Source: Haloarchaeobius amylolyticus
GTDB lineage: Archaea; Halobacteriota; Halobacteria; Halobacteriales; Natrialbaceae
DNA: 64,000 nucleotides
Direction: 5' to 3'
NCBI RefSeq assembly: GCF_026616195.1
Contig: NZ_JANHDH010000003.1
Location: forward strand, 1 to 64,000
The position numbers and the translations under genes are program-made. The notes under the pieces were generated by a model, which worked only from the letters and a program-made list of their open reading frames with translations, was not told the origin of the DNA and did not search any database. Positions 50,433-59,851 of this stretch are shown piece by piece; the stretch's first letter is position 1, and every line of letters starts with the position of its first letter.

Positions 50433-51215
50433 ATGTCTCTCACATCCGAGCGACTGGAGCCACTGGACAGAACGCCACTTGAGGGGAAGACCTGCGTCGT
50501 CACGGGGTCGTCGCGGGGCATCGGCCGGAAGATCGCACTCGAGCTGGCGCGCTGTGGGGGCGCGGTCGCGGTCAACTACAACACGTCCGAGGAGCGCGCC
50601 CGAGAGGTCACCGACCTCATCGAGGCGAACGACGGCACGGCCATGTCCGTCGGGGCGGACGTCTCCGACCCGGAGCAGGTCGAACGCATGGCCGACGAGG
50701 TCCACGACGAGTTCGGGCAGATCGACGTGCTGGTCAACAACGCCGGCATCACGCGAGACCGCACCTTCGAGGAGATGAGCTACGACGACTGGAACCGCGT
50801 CATGGCCGTCAACCTGAACGGTGCGTTCAACTGCACGAAGGCGTTCTACGAGGACATCAAGGCGACCGACGGGGGGCGGCTCATCAACATCTCGAGCGTC
50901 GTCGGCCAGCAGGGGAACTACGGGCAGGCGAACTACGCAACCTCGAAGGGCGGGCTCATCGCGTTCACGCGGACCATCGCGCTCGAACTCGCCCGGCACG
51001 ACTCGACCGCGAACTGCGTCGCGCCCGGCTTCACCGAGACGGACATGCTGGAGGAGGTCCCCGACCGCGTCCGGGACAAGATACGCCAGAAGATACCGCT
51101 GGACCGGTTCGCCGACCCGGAGGACATCGTGGGCCTCGTCCGGTTCCTCGCCAGCGACCAGTCGAGCTACATGACCGGGCAGGTGCTGGGCGTCAACGGC
51201 GGCATGGAGTGGTAA
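50433..51215 (+). CDS. SDR reductase, FabG/PhaB-like (3-oxoacyl/acetoacetyl-CoA reductase)
   Basis: A 260-residue classical short-chain dehydrogenase. The cofactor motif TGSSRGIG is at 24-31, NNAG at 102-105, and the catalytic set Ser154, Tyr168 and Lys172 in 'NYATSKGG'. 'QQGNYGQANYATSK' and the C-terminal 'SYMTGQVLGVNGGMEW' are those of FabG/PhaB proteins. Haloarchaea make no bacterial-type fatty acids, so members of this group in them often act as NADPH-dependent acetoacetyl-CoA reductases in polyhydroxyalkanoate synthesis. No PHA synthase gene is next to it, so this is family inference only. Confidence 0.85.
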   Translation: MSLTSERLEPLDRTPLEGKTCVVTGSSRGIGRKIALELARCGGAVAVNYNTSEERAREVTDLIEANDGTAMSVGADVSDPEQVERMADEVHDEFGQIDVLVNNAGITRDRTFEEMSYDDWNRVMAVNLNGAFNCTKAFYEDIKATDGGRLINISSVVGQQGNYGQANYATSKGGLIAFTRTIALELARHDSTANCVAPGFTETDMLEEVPDRVRDKIRQKIPLDRFADPEDIVGLVRFLASDQSSYMTGQVLGVNGGMEW

Positions 51216-51243
51216 GGGCTGTTCTCGACCGGGTGCCCCCCGG

Positions 51244-51798
51244 TCATTCGAGTTCGACGATGCGCCCCGCCCACACCCGAAGCCGCACCAGCGCCTCGCG
51301 CTCGTTCCGCGACACCGCGTCCTCGACGCCCAGTTCGTCGCTCTCGAAGGCGTTGAGCACCGCCACGTCGGCGCGGTCGCAGTAGTCTGTCAGTCGGTCG
51401 GTCGCGTCCGCGTCGGCCTGCAACGCGATGGTCGCGTCGTTGACGAAGACCGCGGTCGGGTCGGCCGGCGCCGCGTCGAGCAACTGGACGGCTCGCGTCG
51501 CGTTCTCTTCGGCCAGCTCCATCGCGCCCGCCTCGGAGTCGCTGTCCGCCCGCGGTGCGTGGGCCTCCAGCACCCCGTGCCAGGCCGCATCGGGAACGTC
51601 GGTGAACCGCGAGAGTCGCCCGCCGAGGAGGACGCCCTCACGCTCGACCTCGGGCGCGAAATCCAGCACGACCACGCCCTCGGGGCCGTGTTCGGCGACC
51701 CAGTCGTCGAGCGCCTGCGCGGTCAGCCGGGTCTTCCCCGTGTTCGAGGCCCCGACGACGAGGGTCGACCCCGACAGGGGGAACGGCAGGTCCGGCAT
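51244..51798 (-). CDS. Small P-loop NTPase-like protein of the PhyH-transporter operon
   Basis: A 184-residue soluble protein with a P-loop 'GASNTGKT' at 16-23, a beta strand 'GVVVLDFAPEVE' as a Walker-B-like Asp, and 'DPTAVFVNDATIALQADAD' further on. The C-terminus is rich in Arg and Glu. No specific GTPase motifs (NKxD) are seen, so an ATPase or nucleotide-binding role is more likely. The ATG overlaps the stop of the transporter gene by one base (TGATG), so it is co-translated with it. It may energise or regulate the transporter or be a chaperone of the dioxygenase, but this is guesswork. Confidence 0.7.
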   Translation of the reverse strand: MPDLPFPLSGSTLVVGASNTGKTRLTAQALDDWVAEHGPEGVVVLDFAPEVEREGVLLGGRLSRFTDVPDAAWHGVLEAHAPRADSDSEAGAMELAEENATRAVQLLDAAPADPTAVFVNDATIALQADADATDRLTDYCDRADVAVLNAFESDELGVEDAVSRNEREALVRLRVWAGRIVELE

Positions 51799-53159
51799 CA
51801 GTCGAGCGATTCCTGGGCGGCCGGTTCCTGCCTGCTCCGGTTCCGGACGAACAGCGCCAGCAGGCCGAGCATCGCCACGGCCAGCACGCTCGCGAAGCCG
51901 ACGACGAACAGGGTCAGCGGGTCCCAGATACCGGCCTGGACCTGCCCGCGGAGGAACGACCCGGCCGTGACGGTGGTGACGCCGATGAGCACCAGCCCCG
52001 CGACGTTCGCGGCGACCGAGTTCGTCTCCGGCACCGTGCCGGGGTCGTTGAGCAGGAACAGGACGAGCGCGATGGCGAAGGGCGTCCCGACGAGCCCGAA
52101 CGCGAGCACCAGCACCAGCAGTGGGAAGAACGCGCCGCCGAGGAACACACCGCCGATACCCACGAGGGCCGTCACGACGATGGCGGTCCGGTACCGCGAG
52201 TCCGAGACGTCCTGCTCCCAGCCGAGCTTGTCGGCGAGCAGGTACGGCGGGACCGTCGTGTTCCCGCCGAGGGTGGAGATGGCCGCGCCCCACAGGCCGA
52301 GCAGGAACAGCCATTTCGCGTTCTCGCCGACGAGGGGGCCGAGGGCCTGTGCGGCTGCGGTCGCGGTGAGGTCGCCCGGGGAGACCGAGCCCGCCGAGTG
52401 CAGGACGCCCGCGGCGACGAGGAAGATGGCGAGGCTGTAGACGCCGAAGGCGAGCAGCATCGACCCGCCGATGTCGGCGATGGCGAGGTCCGAATCCTCG
52501 CGGGTCCAGCCCCGAGCGCGCATCGTGTACGACTGCATCGTCACGAGGGTGATGTGGACCGCGCCGCCGAGGATGCCCGCCGCGGCGAGCGCGCCGCTGG
52601 TACCGCCCGGGATGCGCGGGACGAGGCCGGTCGCGGCCGCGCCGAGGTCGACCGGGACGATGACCAGCGAGGCCACGAAGGCGAGCACCACGAGGGAGAC
52701 GAGCACCTTCGCGCCCGTCTCGGCGATGTGGTAGCCGCCGCCGGCGAGCCCGACCGCGAGGACGACCCCCCAGACGACCGCCCAGACCACGGCGTCGATG
52801 CCCGTGATGGTCGCGCTCACGTCGGCGACCGTCTTCATGATGACGAGCTGGGCGAGTCCGGAGGCCAGCACCGCGTCGGCGACGAGCAGCCACGCCCAGC
52901 GCGAGCCGAGGCGCTCTTCGACCACGGAGACGATGCCGGCCTCGGTCAGCAGGCCGAGCCGCGTCGCGAGGAATTGCGCGGTCGCGCCGAGGAGGGCCGA
53001 CAGCAGGACGATCCACAGGAGCGTGTAGCCGTAGCCCGCCCCCGCCGTCAGGAGGCTCGCCATGGTCGCCGGCCCGGCCGCGATGGCGCCGGCGAGCCAC
53101 GTCGGGCCCATCTGCGAGAGCAACGAGTCGAGGCGGCCTGCACCGTCTTCGGTCGCCAT
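51798..53159 (-). CDS. NRAMP-fold transporter lacking the canonical metal-binding motifs
   Basis: A 453-residue membrane protein of the NRAMP/SLC11 fold with about 11 segments. The helix 1 stretch 'AAGPATMASLLTAGAGYGYTLLW' aligns with the NRAMP 'DPGN-AT--QAGA-FGY-LLW' region but the DPGN ligands read GPAT, so Asp and Asn are lost. In helix 6 'ILGGAVHITLVTMQSYTMRAR' replaces 'ILGATVMPHNLYLHS', with the Met ligand changed to His. The transported species therefore need not be Mn2+ or Fe2+. The gene begins 1 nt after the PhyH stop and ends on the P-loop gene start, so the three form one operon. Start at 53159 from family alignment; the upstream frame is a shadow of phyH. Confidence 0.8.
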   Translation of the reverse strand: MATEDGAGRLDSLLSQMGPTWLAGAIAAGPATMASLLTAGAGYGYTLLWIVLLSALLGATAQFLATRLGLLTEAGIVSVVEERLGSRWAWLLVADAVLASGLAQLVIMKTVADVSATITGIDAVVWAVVWGVVLAVGLAGGGYHIAETGAKVLVSLVVLAFVASLVIVPVDLGAAATGLVPRIPGGTSGALAAAGILGGAVHITLVTMQSYTMRARGWTREDSDLAIADIGGSMLLAFGVYSLAIFLVAAGVLHSAGSVSPGDLTATAAAQALGPLVGENAKWLFLLGLWGAAISTLGGNTTVPPYLLADKLGWEQDVSDSRYRTAIVVTALVGIGGVFLGGAFFPLLVLVLAFGLVGTPFAIALVLFLLNDPGTVPETNSVAANVAGLVLIGVTTVTAGSFLRGQVQAGIWDPLTLFVVGFASVLAVAMLGLLALFVRNRSRQEPAAQESLD

Positions 53160-53160
53160 C

Positions 53161-53940
53161 TCAGACGCACCCCGCGAACTCTTTCCCAGCGATGTGGTGG
53201 CTGTCGACCCACTCGGGCGGCTCCTCGTCGGTGAACCGCGACCGCGACCGCATGTAGGCGAGGATGAACGCGCGCCGCCAGTCGTCGGTCGTGTTCGGCG
53301 CGGTGTAGTGGGGCAACAGGCAGTGCTGGAACAGCACGTCGCCCGGTTCCATCGGGAGTGCCACCGTGTCCTCGGGTCCGTAGTCACGTCCGGTCAGGGT
53401 GATGTCGGTGTCGTACTCGAGCGCCTCGTGGGTGAGCAGGCCGTCGGTGTGTGCCCCCGGTACCACCTGCATACAGCCGTTCTCCGTGGTCGCCTCGTCC
53501 AGCGCGACCCAGACCGTGACGTGGTCCATCGGGTGGATGGGGTAGTACGCCGCGTCCTGGTGGAACTTCTTCTCGCTGCCGACCCTGGGTGGCTTCAGCA
53601 TCGCCGCGCTCCGCAGGAGCTTCAGGTTCGGCCCCTGGAGGTCCTGGACCACCGAGACGATGTCCTCGTGGTGGGCGAGGTCGGCGAACACCTCGTCCTC
53701 GCGCACCATGTCCAGTCCCTCGAACTTCCGGACGGGTTCTGCCTCGCTGCCGGCACCCTCCGGCAGCGACTCGGCGTCCGGTTCGAGCATCCGGCTGAAC
53801 CCCTGTTCCGTGCGCTCGCCGGCGACGTACTCCCGCAGTCGCTCGCTGGTTCGCTCGACGACCGCCTCGTCGAGGAGGTCCTCCACCACCACGTACCCCT
53901 CGCGCTGGTAGTGGGCGAACTGGCTGTCTATGAGCTGCAT
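53161..53940 (-). CDS. Phytanoyl-CoA dioxygenase (PhyH)-family Fe(II)/2-oxoglutarate enzyme
   Basis: A 259-residue double-stranded beta-helix oxygenase. The iron triad is His127 and Asp129 ('FHQDAAYY') and His211 ('LLPHYTAPN'), with Arg222/223 as the 2-oxoglutarate anchor. 'GYVVVEDLLDEAVVE' is the usual opening. PhyH-family enzymes hydroxylate acyl-CoAs, amino acids (for example ectoine hydroxylase) or other small molecules. It heads an operon with an atypical NRAMP-fold transporter and a small P-loop protein, so its substrate may be the solute that the transporter moves. The start at 53940 begins the helix before the core. An A/T-rich stretch just upstream ('AAGGTATTATCTCC') holds the likely TATA. 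Confidence 0.88.
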   Translation of the reverse strand: MQLIDSQFAHYQREGYVVVEDLLDEAVVERTSERLREYVAGERTEQGFSRMLEPDAESLPEGAGSEAEPVRKFEGLDMVREDEVFADLAHHEDIVSVVQDLQGPNLKLLRSAAMLKPPRVGSEKKFHQDAAYYPIHPMDHVTVWVALDEATTENGCMQVVPGAHTDGLLTHEALEYDTDITLTGRDYGPEDTVALPMEPGDVLFQHCLLPHYTAPNTTDDWRRAFILAYMRSRSRFTDEEPPEWVDSHHIAGKEFAGCV

Positions 53941-54086
53941 ACCACAAGGTATTATCTCCAAGTAATAAGATGGTTGGTTCCTGCCGGGCAGGTGGCCGGG
54001 CGTCGATTTCACGTCGTCTCGGGCCGGAATCTCCGCTGCTCTGGGGGGTCTACGGGCTTTTCGCTCATCGTCGCGTATCTCTCCCC

Positions 54087-54500
54087 ATGGCAAGTGTCAG
54101 TACACGTCTCGTCGGTCGGTACCGGTCGATGAGCACGCTGGAGTCCGTCGCCGTCCTGCTCGTCCTCGTCACCGCGCTGGTCCACCTGTACGAGGGCGTC
54201 GAGGACTTCAACGAGGGGGTCCTCGGCATCCTGTTCCTGCTCGCCGGGCTGGGGTTCCTCGGCGCCATCGTGCTGTTCTTCCTCGACTTCCCACGACTCC
54301 CGCTCTACATCGTCGGCATCTTCTACACCGGCCTCCAGTTCGTGCTCTACTTCGTGCTGCGCTGGCCGGAGGTCTACGACACCCTCGGCGTGTTCGACAA
54401 GGCGGTCCAGTTCGTGCTCATGCTCGTCCTCGTGGAGTTGTTCCGGTCCGAACGCGCGAAATCGGACGAGGAGACCGCGGGCGAAGAGACGGCCGAGTGA
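54087..54500 (+). CDS. Haloarchaeal four-helix membrane protein, 137 aa
   Basis: A 137-residue protein with four hydrophobic helices: 'STLESVAVLLVLVTALVHLY', 'GVLGILFLLAGLGFLGAIVLFF', 'LYIVGIFYTGLQFVLYFVLR' and 'AVQFVLMLVLVELF'. Short loops, acidic C-terminal tail 'KSDEETAGEETAE'. The His in 'LVHLYEG' and Tyr/Trp in 'YFVLRWPEVYD' are notable polar residues in or near the membrane. No family name is certain, and it resembles small conserved haloarchaeal membrane proteins. It is divergent from phyH, with its own upstream region of about 145 nt, and upstream of proC. Confidence 0.65.
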   Translation: MASVSTRLVGRYRSMSTLESVAVLLVLVTALVHLYEGVEDFNEGVLGILFLLAGLGFLGAIVLFFLDFPRLPLYIVGIFYTGLQFVLYFVLRWPEVYDTLGVFDKAVQFVLMLVLVELFRSERAKSDEETAGEETAE

Positions 54501-54587
54501 CAGGAGCCCCGGCCGCCTTCCGGCCCTCCCAAATCCTGCAAGAACCATAGTGTCTATCCGCGATGAGCGACCTATAGGATGCATAGA

Positions 54588-55367
54588 ATGGTCTACGTGA
54601 GCGTTATCGGCTGTGGAAACATGGGGAGCGCCCTGATAGAGGGCCTCTCGACGGCCGGCGGGTATTCCGTGACGGCCTGCGACCTCGACCCCGACGCGCG
54701 CGACCGCGTCGCGGAGTTCTCCGACGAGACGACCGACGACCCGGCAGCGGCGACGAAAGGCGCCGACATCGTCGTCGTCGCCGTCAAACCAGACATCGTC
54801 GGCCCGGTGCTGGAGTCCATCGACCTCTCGCCGGACCAGACGCTCGTCACCTTCGCGGCCGGCGTCCGCCGTGAGTACGTCCGCGCCCGCACCGAGGCGA
54901 CCGTCGTCCGGGTGATGCCGAACATCGCGGCCGCCTACGGCAGCATGGCCGCGGCGGCCGTGGCCGAGGGCCTCACCGACGAGGTCCGGGACATGCTCTC
55001 GGCCGTCGGCATCTACGTCGAGGTCGAGGAGTCCCTGATGGATATCGCGACCGCGGTCAACGGGAGCGGCCCGGCGTTCGTCTTCTATCTCCTCGAGGCG
55101 ATGAAGGACGCCGGTATCGAGAGCGGTCTCACCCCGGAGCAGGCGGAGTTGCTCGCCGCACAGACGTTCAGGGGTGCGGCCGACATCGTCCTCGCCGACG
55201 ACCGCAGCGTGGACGAACTCATCGACGCGGTCTGTTCGCCCAACGGCACGACCATCGAGGGCATGAAGGTCCTCCGGGCGAGCGACGCGGACACCGCGAT
55301 GATGGACGCCGTCGAGGCAGCACGCGTGCGGTCGGTGGAACTCGCGGAGGAGTTCAGAGATGACTGA
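54588..55367 (+). CDS. proC: Pyrroline-5-carboxylate reductase
   Basis: A 259-residue enzyme of normal ProC length. Rossmann motif '[17 protein letters not shown]' at the N-terminus, '[26 protein letters not shown]', then '[18 protein letters not shown]' and the P5C-binding '[15 protein letters not shown]', ending '[15 protein letters not shown]'. It carries out the last step of proline synthesis. An in-frame ATG three codons upstream (54579) is possible. It overlaps proB by 8 nt and is the first of proC-proB-proA, so all three proline enzymes are made from one mRNA. Confidence 0.95.
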   Translation: MVYVSVIGCGNMGSALIEGLSTAGGYSVTACDLDPDARDRVAEFSDETTDDPAAATKGADIVVVAVKPDIVGPVLESIDLSPDQTLVTFAAGVRREYVRARTEATVVRVMPNIAAAYGSMAAAAVAEGLTDEVRDMLSAVGIYVEVEESLMDIATAVNGSGPAFVFYLLEAMKDAGIESGLTPEQAELLAAQTFRGAADIVLADDRSVDELIDAVCSPNGTTIEGMKVLRASDADTAMMDAVEAARVRSVELAEEFRDD

Positions 55368-56208
55368 GGTCGTCGACAGCAGCGTGGTCGACGACGACGT
55401 CGTCTCGGCGGTCCGGACGCAGGCGGCCGGCGCGAACCGCGTCGTCGTCAAGGCCGGGACGAACTCGCTGACCGACGAGGACTCCAACCTCGACGACGCG
55501 AAGCTCGACAAGCTCGTCGACGACATCAACGACCTCCGCGAACGCGGCAAGGAGGTCCTGCTGGTCTCCTCGGGTGCCATCGGCGCCGGCGCCGGCCGGG
55601 TCGGTCACACGACCAGCACGGTCGAGGAATCGCAGGCGCTCTCGACGGTCGGGCAGAGTCACCTGATGCACCGCTACACCGAGAGCTTCGAGCGCTACGA
55701 CATCAAGGTCGCCCAGATACTGCTCACCCAGCAGGACCTCGACAACCCAGAGCGCTTCACGAACTTCCGGAACACCGTCGAGAAACTGCTGGACTGGGGT
55801 ATCGTGCCCATCATCAACGAGAACGACGCAGTCGCCACCGAGGAGATCCAGATCGGCGACAACGACATGATCGCGGCCTCGGTCGCCATCGGCGTCGGCG
55901 TCGACCTGCTGGTGACCCTGACCGACGTGCCCGGCGTCTACACCGGCAACCCGAAGCACGACCCCGAGGCGGAACGTATTCCGGCCGTCGGCGAGAACTA
56001 CGACGTGGTGCAGGACATCATCGCGAAGAGTGCGACCGACGGGTTCGGTGGCATCCGGACCAAGGTCGAGGGCGCACGCGACGTGAGCGAACACGGCATC
56101 CCCGCCATCATCGCGGAGTCGACCGAGCCCGGCGTCCTGGAACGCATCGCCAACGCCGAGTCGGTCGGGACCATCTTCCTCCCCATCAACGGTGACCACG
56201 ATGACTGA
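55360..56208 (+). CDS. proB: Glutamate 5-kinase without PUA domain
   Basis: A 282-residue amino-acid kinase. Marks are '[14 protein letters not shown]', '[16 protein letters not shown]', '[11 protein letters not shown]', '[27 protein letters not shown]' and '[21 protein letters not shown]', with '[12 protein letters not shown]' for the feedback/catalytic loop. Bacterial ProB often has a C-terminal PUA domain of about 100 residues. It is absent here, which may alter proline feedback or oligomerisation. Its stop overlaps proA by 8 nt. It makes glutamyl phosphate for ProA. Confidence 0.95.
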   Translation: MTEVVDSSVVDDDVVSAVRTQAAGANRVVVKAGTNSLTDEDSNLDDAKLDKLVDDINDLRERGKEVLLVSSGAIGAGAGRVGHTTSTVEESQALSTVGQSHLMHRYTESFERYDIKVAQILLTQQDLDNPERFTNFRNTVEKLLDWGIVPIINENDAVATEEIQIGDNDMIAASVAIGVGVDLLVTLTDVPGVYTGNPKHDPEAERIPAVGENYDVVQDIIAKSATDGFGGIRTKVEGARDVSEHGIPAIIAESTEPGVLERIANAESVGTIFLPINGDHDD

Positions 56209-57532
56209 GAACGACACACTCGCACAGGTCAGAGAGGCACAGACCGCATCGCTCGAACTGGCGAAACTGTCCGAGGAGACCCGGAACGAGGCACTCCGGA
56301 ACGTCGCCGACGCCATCGAGGCGAACTACGAACGCATCCTCGAGGCGAACGAGACGGACGTCGTCGAGGCAGAGGAACTGCTCGAACAGGGCGAGTACAC
56401 CCAGGCGCTCGTCGACCGCCTGAAGCTCTCGCCGTCGAAGCTCGACAGCATCGTCGAGATGGTCCGGAGCGTCGCCGGGCAGGACGACCCGCTCGGGGAG
56501 ACGCTCTCGGCCCGCGAACTCGACGACGGGCTCGAACTCTACAAGGTCTCGGTGCCCATCGGCGTCATCGGGACCGTCTTCGAGTCCCGGCCGGACGCCC
56601 TCGTCCAGATCGCCGCGCTCAGCCTGAAGTCCGGCAACGCGGTCATGCTCAAGGGCGGTAGCGAGGCCGCGAACTCGAACCGCGTCCTCTACGAGATCAT
56701 CCGCGAGGCGACGAGCGACGTCCCCGGCGGCTGGGCACAGCTCATCGAGGCCCGCGAGGACGTCGACCGGATGCTGGAGATGGACGAGTACATCGACCTG
56801 CTGATGCCCCGCGGGAGTTCCGCGTTCGTCGAGTACATCCAGGACAACACCTCCATCCCCGTCCTCGGCCACACAGAGGGCGTCTGTCACGTCTACGTCG
56901 ACAGCGCGGCCGACCTCGACATGGCCAGCGACATCGCCTACGACGCGAAGTGCCAGTACCCGGCGGTCTGCAACGCGGTCGAGACGCTGCTCGTCCACGA
57001 GGACGTGGCCGCGGACTTCCTCGTCGACGTGGCCGAGCGCTACGAGGACGCCGGCGTCGAACTGCGCGGGGACGCGCGAACCCGTGAGGTCATCGACGTC
57101 GAGGAGGCATCCGAGGAGGACTGGTCGACCGAGTACGGCGACCTCATCCTCTCCATCCGCGTCGTCGACTCGCTCTCGGACGCCATCGACCACATCACGA
57201 CCTACAGCTCGAAGCACACCGAGTCCATCGTCACCGAGGACCACGAGCGCGCTGCCCGGTTCATGCGTAGCCTCGACTCCGCGAGCGTCTTCCACAACGC
57301 CTCCACCCGGTTCGCCGACGGCTACCGCTACGGCCTGGGCGCCGAGGTCGGCATCAGCACCGGCAAGACCCACGCCCGCGGCCCGGTCGGCCTCGAGGGG
57401 CTGACGACCTACAAGTACCACCTCGAAGGCGACGGCCACGTCGTCGGCGACTACGCCGGCGAGGACGCGATACCGTTCACCCATCGCGAGTTCGAGGGCG
57501 AGTGGCGCCCCGGGCGGCTGTCGGACGAGTAG
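56201..57532 (+). CDS. proA: Glutamate-5-semialdehyde dehydrogenase (gamma-glutamyl phosphate reductase)
   Basis: A 443-residue ALDH-fold enzyme of ProA type. '[20 protein letters not shown]' opens it; '[31 protein letters not shown]' is the cofactor-side signature, '[14 protein letters not shown]' holds the catalytic Cys, and the C-terminus has '[45 protein letters not shown]', all standard. It reduces glutamyl phosphate to the semialdehyde. The ATG at 56201 overlaps the proB stop. A GTG at 56192 in the same frame is also possible. It ends the operon. Two bases into the next gap begins the convergent kinase gene region. Confidence 0.95.
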   Translation: MTENDTLAQVREAQTASLELAKLSEETRNEALRNVADAIEANYERILEANETDVVEAEELLEQGEYTQALVDRLKLSPSKLDSIVEMVRSVAGQDDPLGETLSARELDDGLELYKVSVPIGVIGTVFESRPDALVQIAALSLKSGNAVMLKGGSEAANSNRVLYEIIREATSDVPGGWAQLIEAREDVDRMLEMDEYIDLLMPRGSSAFVEYIQDNTSIPVLGHTEGVCHVYVDSAADLDMASDIAYDAKCQYPAVCNAVETLLVHEDVAADFLVDVAERYEDAGVELRGDARTREVIDVEEASEEDWSTEYGDLILSIRVVDSLSDAIDHITTYSSKHTESIVTEDHERAARFMRSLDSASVFHNASTRFADGYRYGLGAEVGISTGKTHARGPVGLEGLTTYKYHLEGDGHVVGDYAGEDAIPFTHREFEGEWRPGRLSDE

Positions 57533-57548
57533 GACCCCGAACGGACAG

Positions 57549-58571
57549 CTATCTTTCTTCGGCGGCGTCGTGGAACTCGAACCGGGCACCGCCCTCCTTG
57601 CTTTCGGTGAGCGACACCGTCCAGCCGTGGACCTCGGCGATCCGGCTGACGATGGTCAGCCCGAACCCGCTCCCTTCGTAACTGGTGGTGAATCCATGGT
57701 CGAATACCGCCTCACGTTCCTCGGGTGGGATTCCGACCCCCGTATCTTCCACGTAGAACCCGTGCTCGAGTGCCCCGACACGCACGGTCACGCCGTCGCC
57801 GCCGTGGCCGACTGCGTTCGTGAAGAGGTTCTCGAAGAGGGCTGACAGTTGACTCTCCTGTGCACTGATGATGACTGGCTCGGTGACTAGTGCCGCCGAC
57901 CGGGTGGCGACCATCTCCCAGGCCTGGAGTGCGACCTCGTCCAGGTCCACCGATTCGGACTCGGTCTCCGCGGCCTCTCCCCGGGCCAGTGAGAGGAGGT
58001 CCTCGGTGAGTTCGTCGATGCGTCCGAGTGCTGACTCCACGTCGGCCAGCGCCGAATCGTCCCCGTTCTCCTGATACACCTGCAGGCTCGCAATCGCCAT
58101 CGAGAGCGGGTTCCGCAGGTCGTGGGTCAGGAGGCTGGCGAACTGGTCGAGACGCTCGTTCTGACGCTTCAACTGGCGTTCGGTCTCGCGTTTCGCCGTC
58201 ACCTCCTGGGTTGTCAGAATCCCGTATGACTCGCCCTCGAGGCGAACCGGTCTCGTCTCGACGTGGTGGACCCGTTCCTCGTGTTCGACGTCCAGCGACC
58301 GTTGTTCGCCATCGATGGTGGCTTCGAGCGCCGGTTCGAGTTCGCCACACGTCTCCGCGGAAAACAGTTCGTAGATGGTCTCTCCAACCATATCAGCGGC
58401 TCGTCGCCCGGAGAACGGGAGGGTCTCGGGTCCGACCAGCCGGTACCGAAGGTCCGCGTCGAACAGCACGAGAACCCCGTTCGGGAAGTTCTCGACGATG
58501 ACGCGGCGGCCACCGGGAGGCTCGATTACATAGTCATCTGATTCTTCCAATCTCCTGTAATTATAGGACAT
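57549..58571 (-). CDS. PAS-type sensor histidine kinase
   Basis: A 340-residue soluble kinase with no membrane segment. PAS domain at about 20-125 ('IVENFPNGVLVLFDADLRYRLVGPETLPF', 'MVGETIYELFSAETC'), a coiled helix, then the dimerisation/phosphoacceptor motif 'LLTHDLRNPLSMAIASLQ' (His in HDLRNP). The ATPase part has N-box 'LFENLFTNAVGHG', G1 'VEDTGVGIPPEER' and G2 'GSGFGLTIV'. No receiver domain and no adjacent response regulator, as is common in haloarchaea. The signal is unknown. It is divergent from another PAS kinase across about 200 nt, and convergent with proA. Confidence 0.88.
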   Translation of the reverse strand: MSYNYRRLEESDDYVIEPPGGRRVIVENFPNGVLVLFDADLRYRLVGPETLPFSGRRAADMVGETIYELFSAETCGELEPALEATIDGEQRSLDVEHEERVHHVETRPVRLEGESYGILTTQEVTAKRETERQLKRQNERLDQFASLLTHDLRNPLSMAIASLQVYQENGDDSALADVESALGRIDELTEDLLSLARGEAAETESESVDLDEVALQAWEMVATRSAALVTEPVIISAQESQLSALFENLFTNAVGHGGDGVTVRVGALEHGFYVEDTGVGIPPEEREAVFDHGFTTSYEGSGFGLTIVSRIAEVHGWTVSLTESKEGGARFEFHDAAEER

Positions 58572-58772
58572 GATGCATATAAGGATGCTGGCTTATAAGA
58601 TTTCGAAAAATGACCTGAATTTCGAATACGATGTGGCTCTGACTTTAGAACCAGCACGATTCGGTCGATGTGTGGCTCCAAATCGCCTTCAGGTGTCTGG
58701 GTAATCCTGATGAGGTACTGAGAACTTAGGAGAACCTAACATTTAGGTAATGTGAAAATATTAACTAGGTCA
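58572..58772. other. Divergent A/T-rich promoter region between two histidine kinase genes
   Basis: About 200 nt, strongly A/T-rich near 58560-58640 and 58720-58765 ('TTATAAGATTTCG', 'GTGAAAATATTAACTAGG'). It should hold both kinase promoters. No gene seen. Confidence 0.5.
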
Positions 58773-59807
58773 ATGCGTGACACCGTTGAATTGCCCCCCT
58801 TGCTGGCTGATCTGGATGTCGGTATCGTCGTTCATGACCCCGGGCAGGGAGTGATCTTGGGGGCCAACGAGCGGACCGAGGACCTCTACGGGTACTCGAG
58901 TTCGGAACTCCGGACAATGACTATCGCTGATTTCACCGCACCATCGACGCGGTTCTCACAGGACGAAGCAGTGCGTCGAATACGGCGAGCTGCTGACGGT
59001 GACCAGCAGGTATTCGAGTGGCGTATCGAACGGAATAACGGGGAACGGCGATGGTTACGGGTACATCTCACCCGGACAACCATCGACGCGGCGACATACG
59101 TCATCGCACAGGTGACAGATATCACGGAGTACAGGGCCCGCGAGCGCCGGTTGCGACTTCTGAGCCGCATCCTGCGGCACAACCTCCGAAACCGGATGAC
59201 CGTCCTCATGGGCTACGCTGACACCGTCCGCGGAGCCATCGAGGACGAGTCGGTGGAGGACGAACTCGAGACCATCGTCGACATCACGAGGGAGGTAGGG
59301 ACGCTCAGCAAGTCGGTACGGCAACTCGAGGAGATTGCGAACCCGGATGTGACCGAGCGACGCCACTTCGATCTTCGGCAGGTCGTCGAGGACGTCGTCC
59401 AGACGGTCGAACCGGAGTACACCGACATCGACATCACTGTCGCGGGGGCCGCCGAAGTTCTGGTGGTCGCCGACGAAGGCCTCACCTATGCCGTCGAACA
59501 GGGTCTCCGGAACGCCATCGAGCACAACGACCAAGAGACCCCGGTCGTCTCCATCACCATCGAGAGGAATGAGGCGGAAGCAGCAGGTGAGATACGGATC
59601 GCGGACAACGGGCCACCGATTCCACCGAGCGAGATAGAGGTTCTGGACGACGAGGTCGAGACTAACAGCACGTACCACGGGTCCGGGGTTGGTCTCTGGG
59701 TGATGCAGTGGTGTCTCACGTCTCTCGGGGGCGAACTGCGGTTCGAGGAGAACGACCCACGAGGCAACGTCGTGTCGATGCTGCTCCCGAGAGCCGACGG
59801 GGAATAG
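58773..59807 (+). CDS. PAS-type sensor histidine kinase
   Basis: A 344-residue soluble kinase. A PAS domain at about 10-120 ('LADLDVGIVVHDPGQGVILGANERTEDLYGYSSSEL', 'IERNNGERRWLRVHLTRT') and the PAC tail 'TDITEYRARERRLRLL' lead into the phosphoacceptor helix 'RILRHNLRNRMTVLMGYAD', the HNLRN type common in haloarchaea. ATPase part: N-box 'GLRNAIEHND', G1 'IADNGPPIP', G2 'GSGVGLWVMQW'. A GTG at 58752, seven codons upstream, is an alternative start, since the A/T-rich DNA there may be promoter. Its G+C is a little lower than that of its neighbours. Partner regulator unknown. Confidence 0.86.
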   Translation: MRDTVELPPLLADLDVGIVVHDPGQGVILGANERTEDLYGYSSSELRTMTIADFTAPSTRFSQDEAVRRIRRAADGDQQVFEWRIERNNGERRWLRVHLTRTTIDAATYVIAQVTDITEYRARERRLRLLSRILRHNLRNRMTVLMGYADTVRGAIEDESVEDELETIVDITREVGTLSKSVRQLEEIANPDVTERRHFDLRQVVEDVVQTVEPEYTDIDITVAGAAEVLVVADEGLTYAVEQGLRNAIEHNDQETPVVSITIERNEAEAAGEIRIADNGPPIPPSEIEVLDDEVETNSTYHGSGVGLWVMQWCLTSLGGELRFEENDPRGNVVSMLLPRADGE

Positions 59808-59851
59808 CGTGTTTGCGAACGCTGGTGTGCTGTTCGTGGCTCACCCAACCG

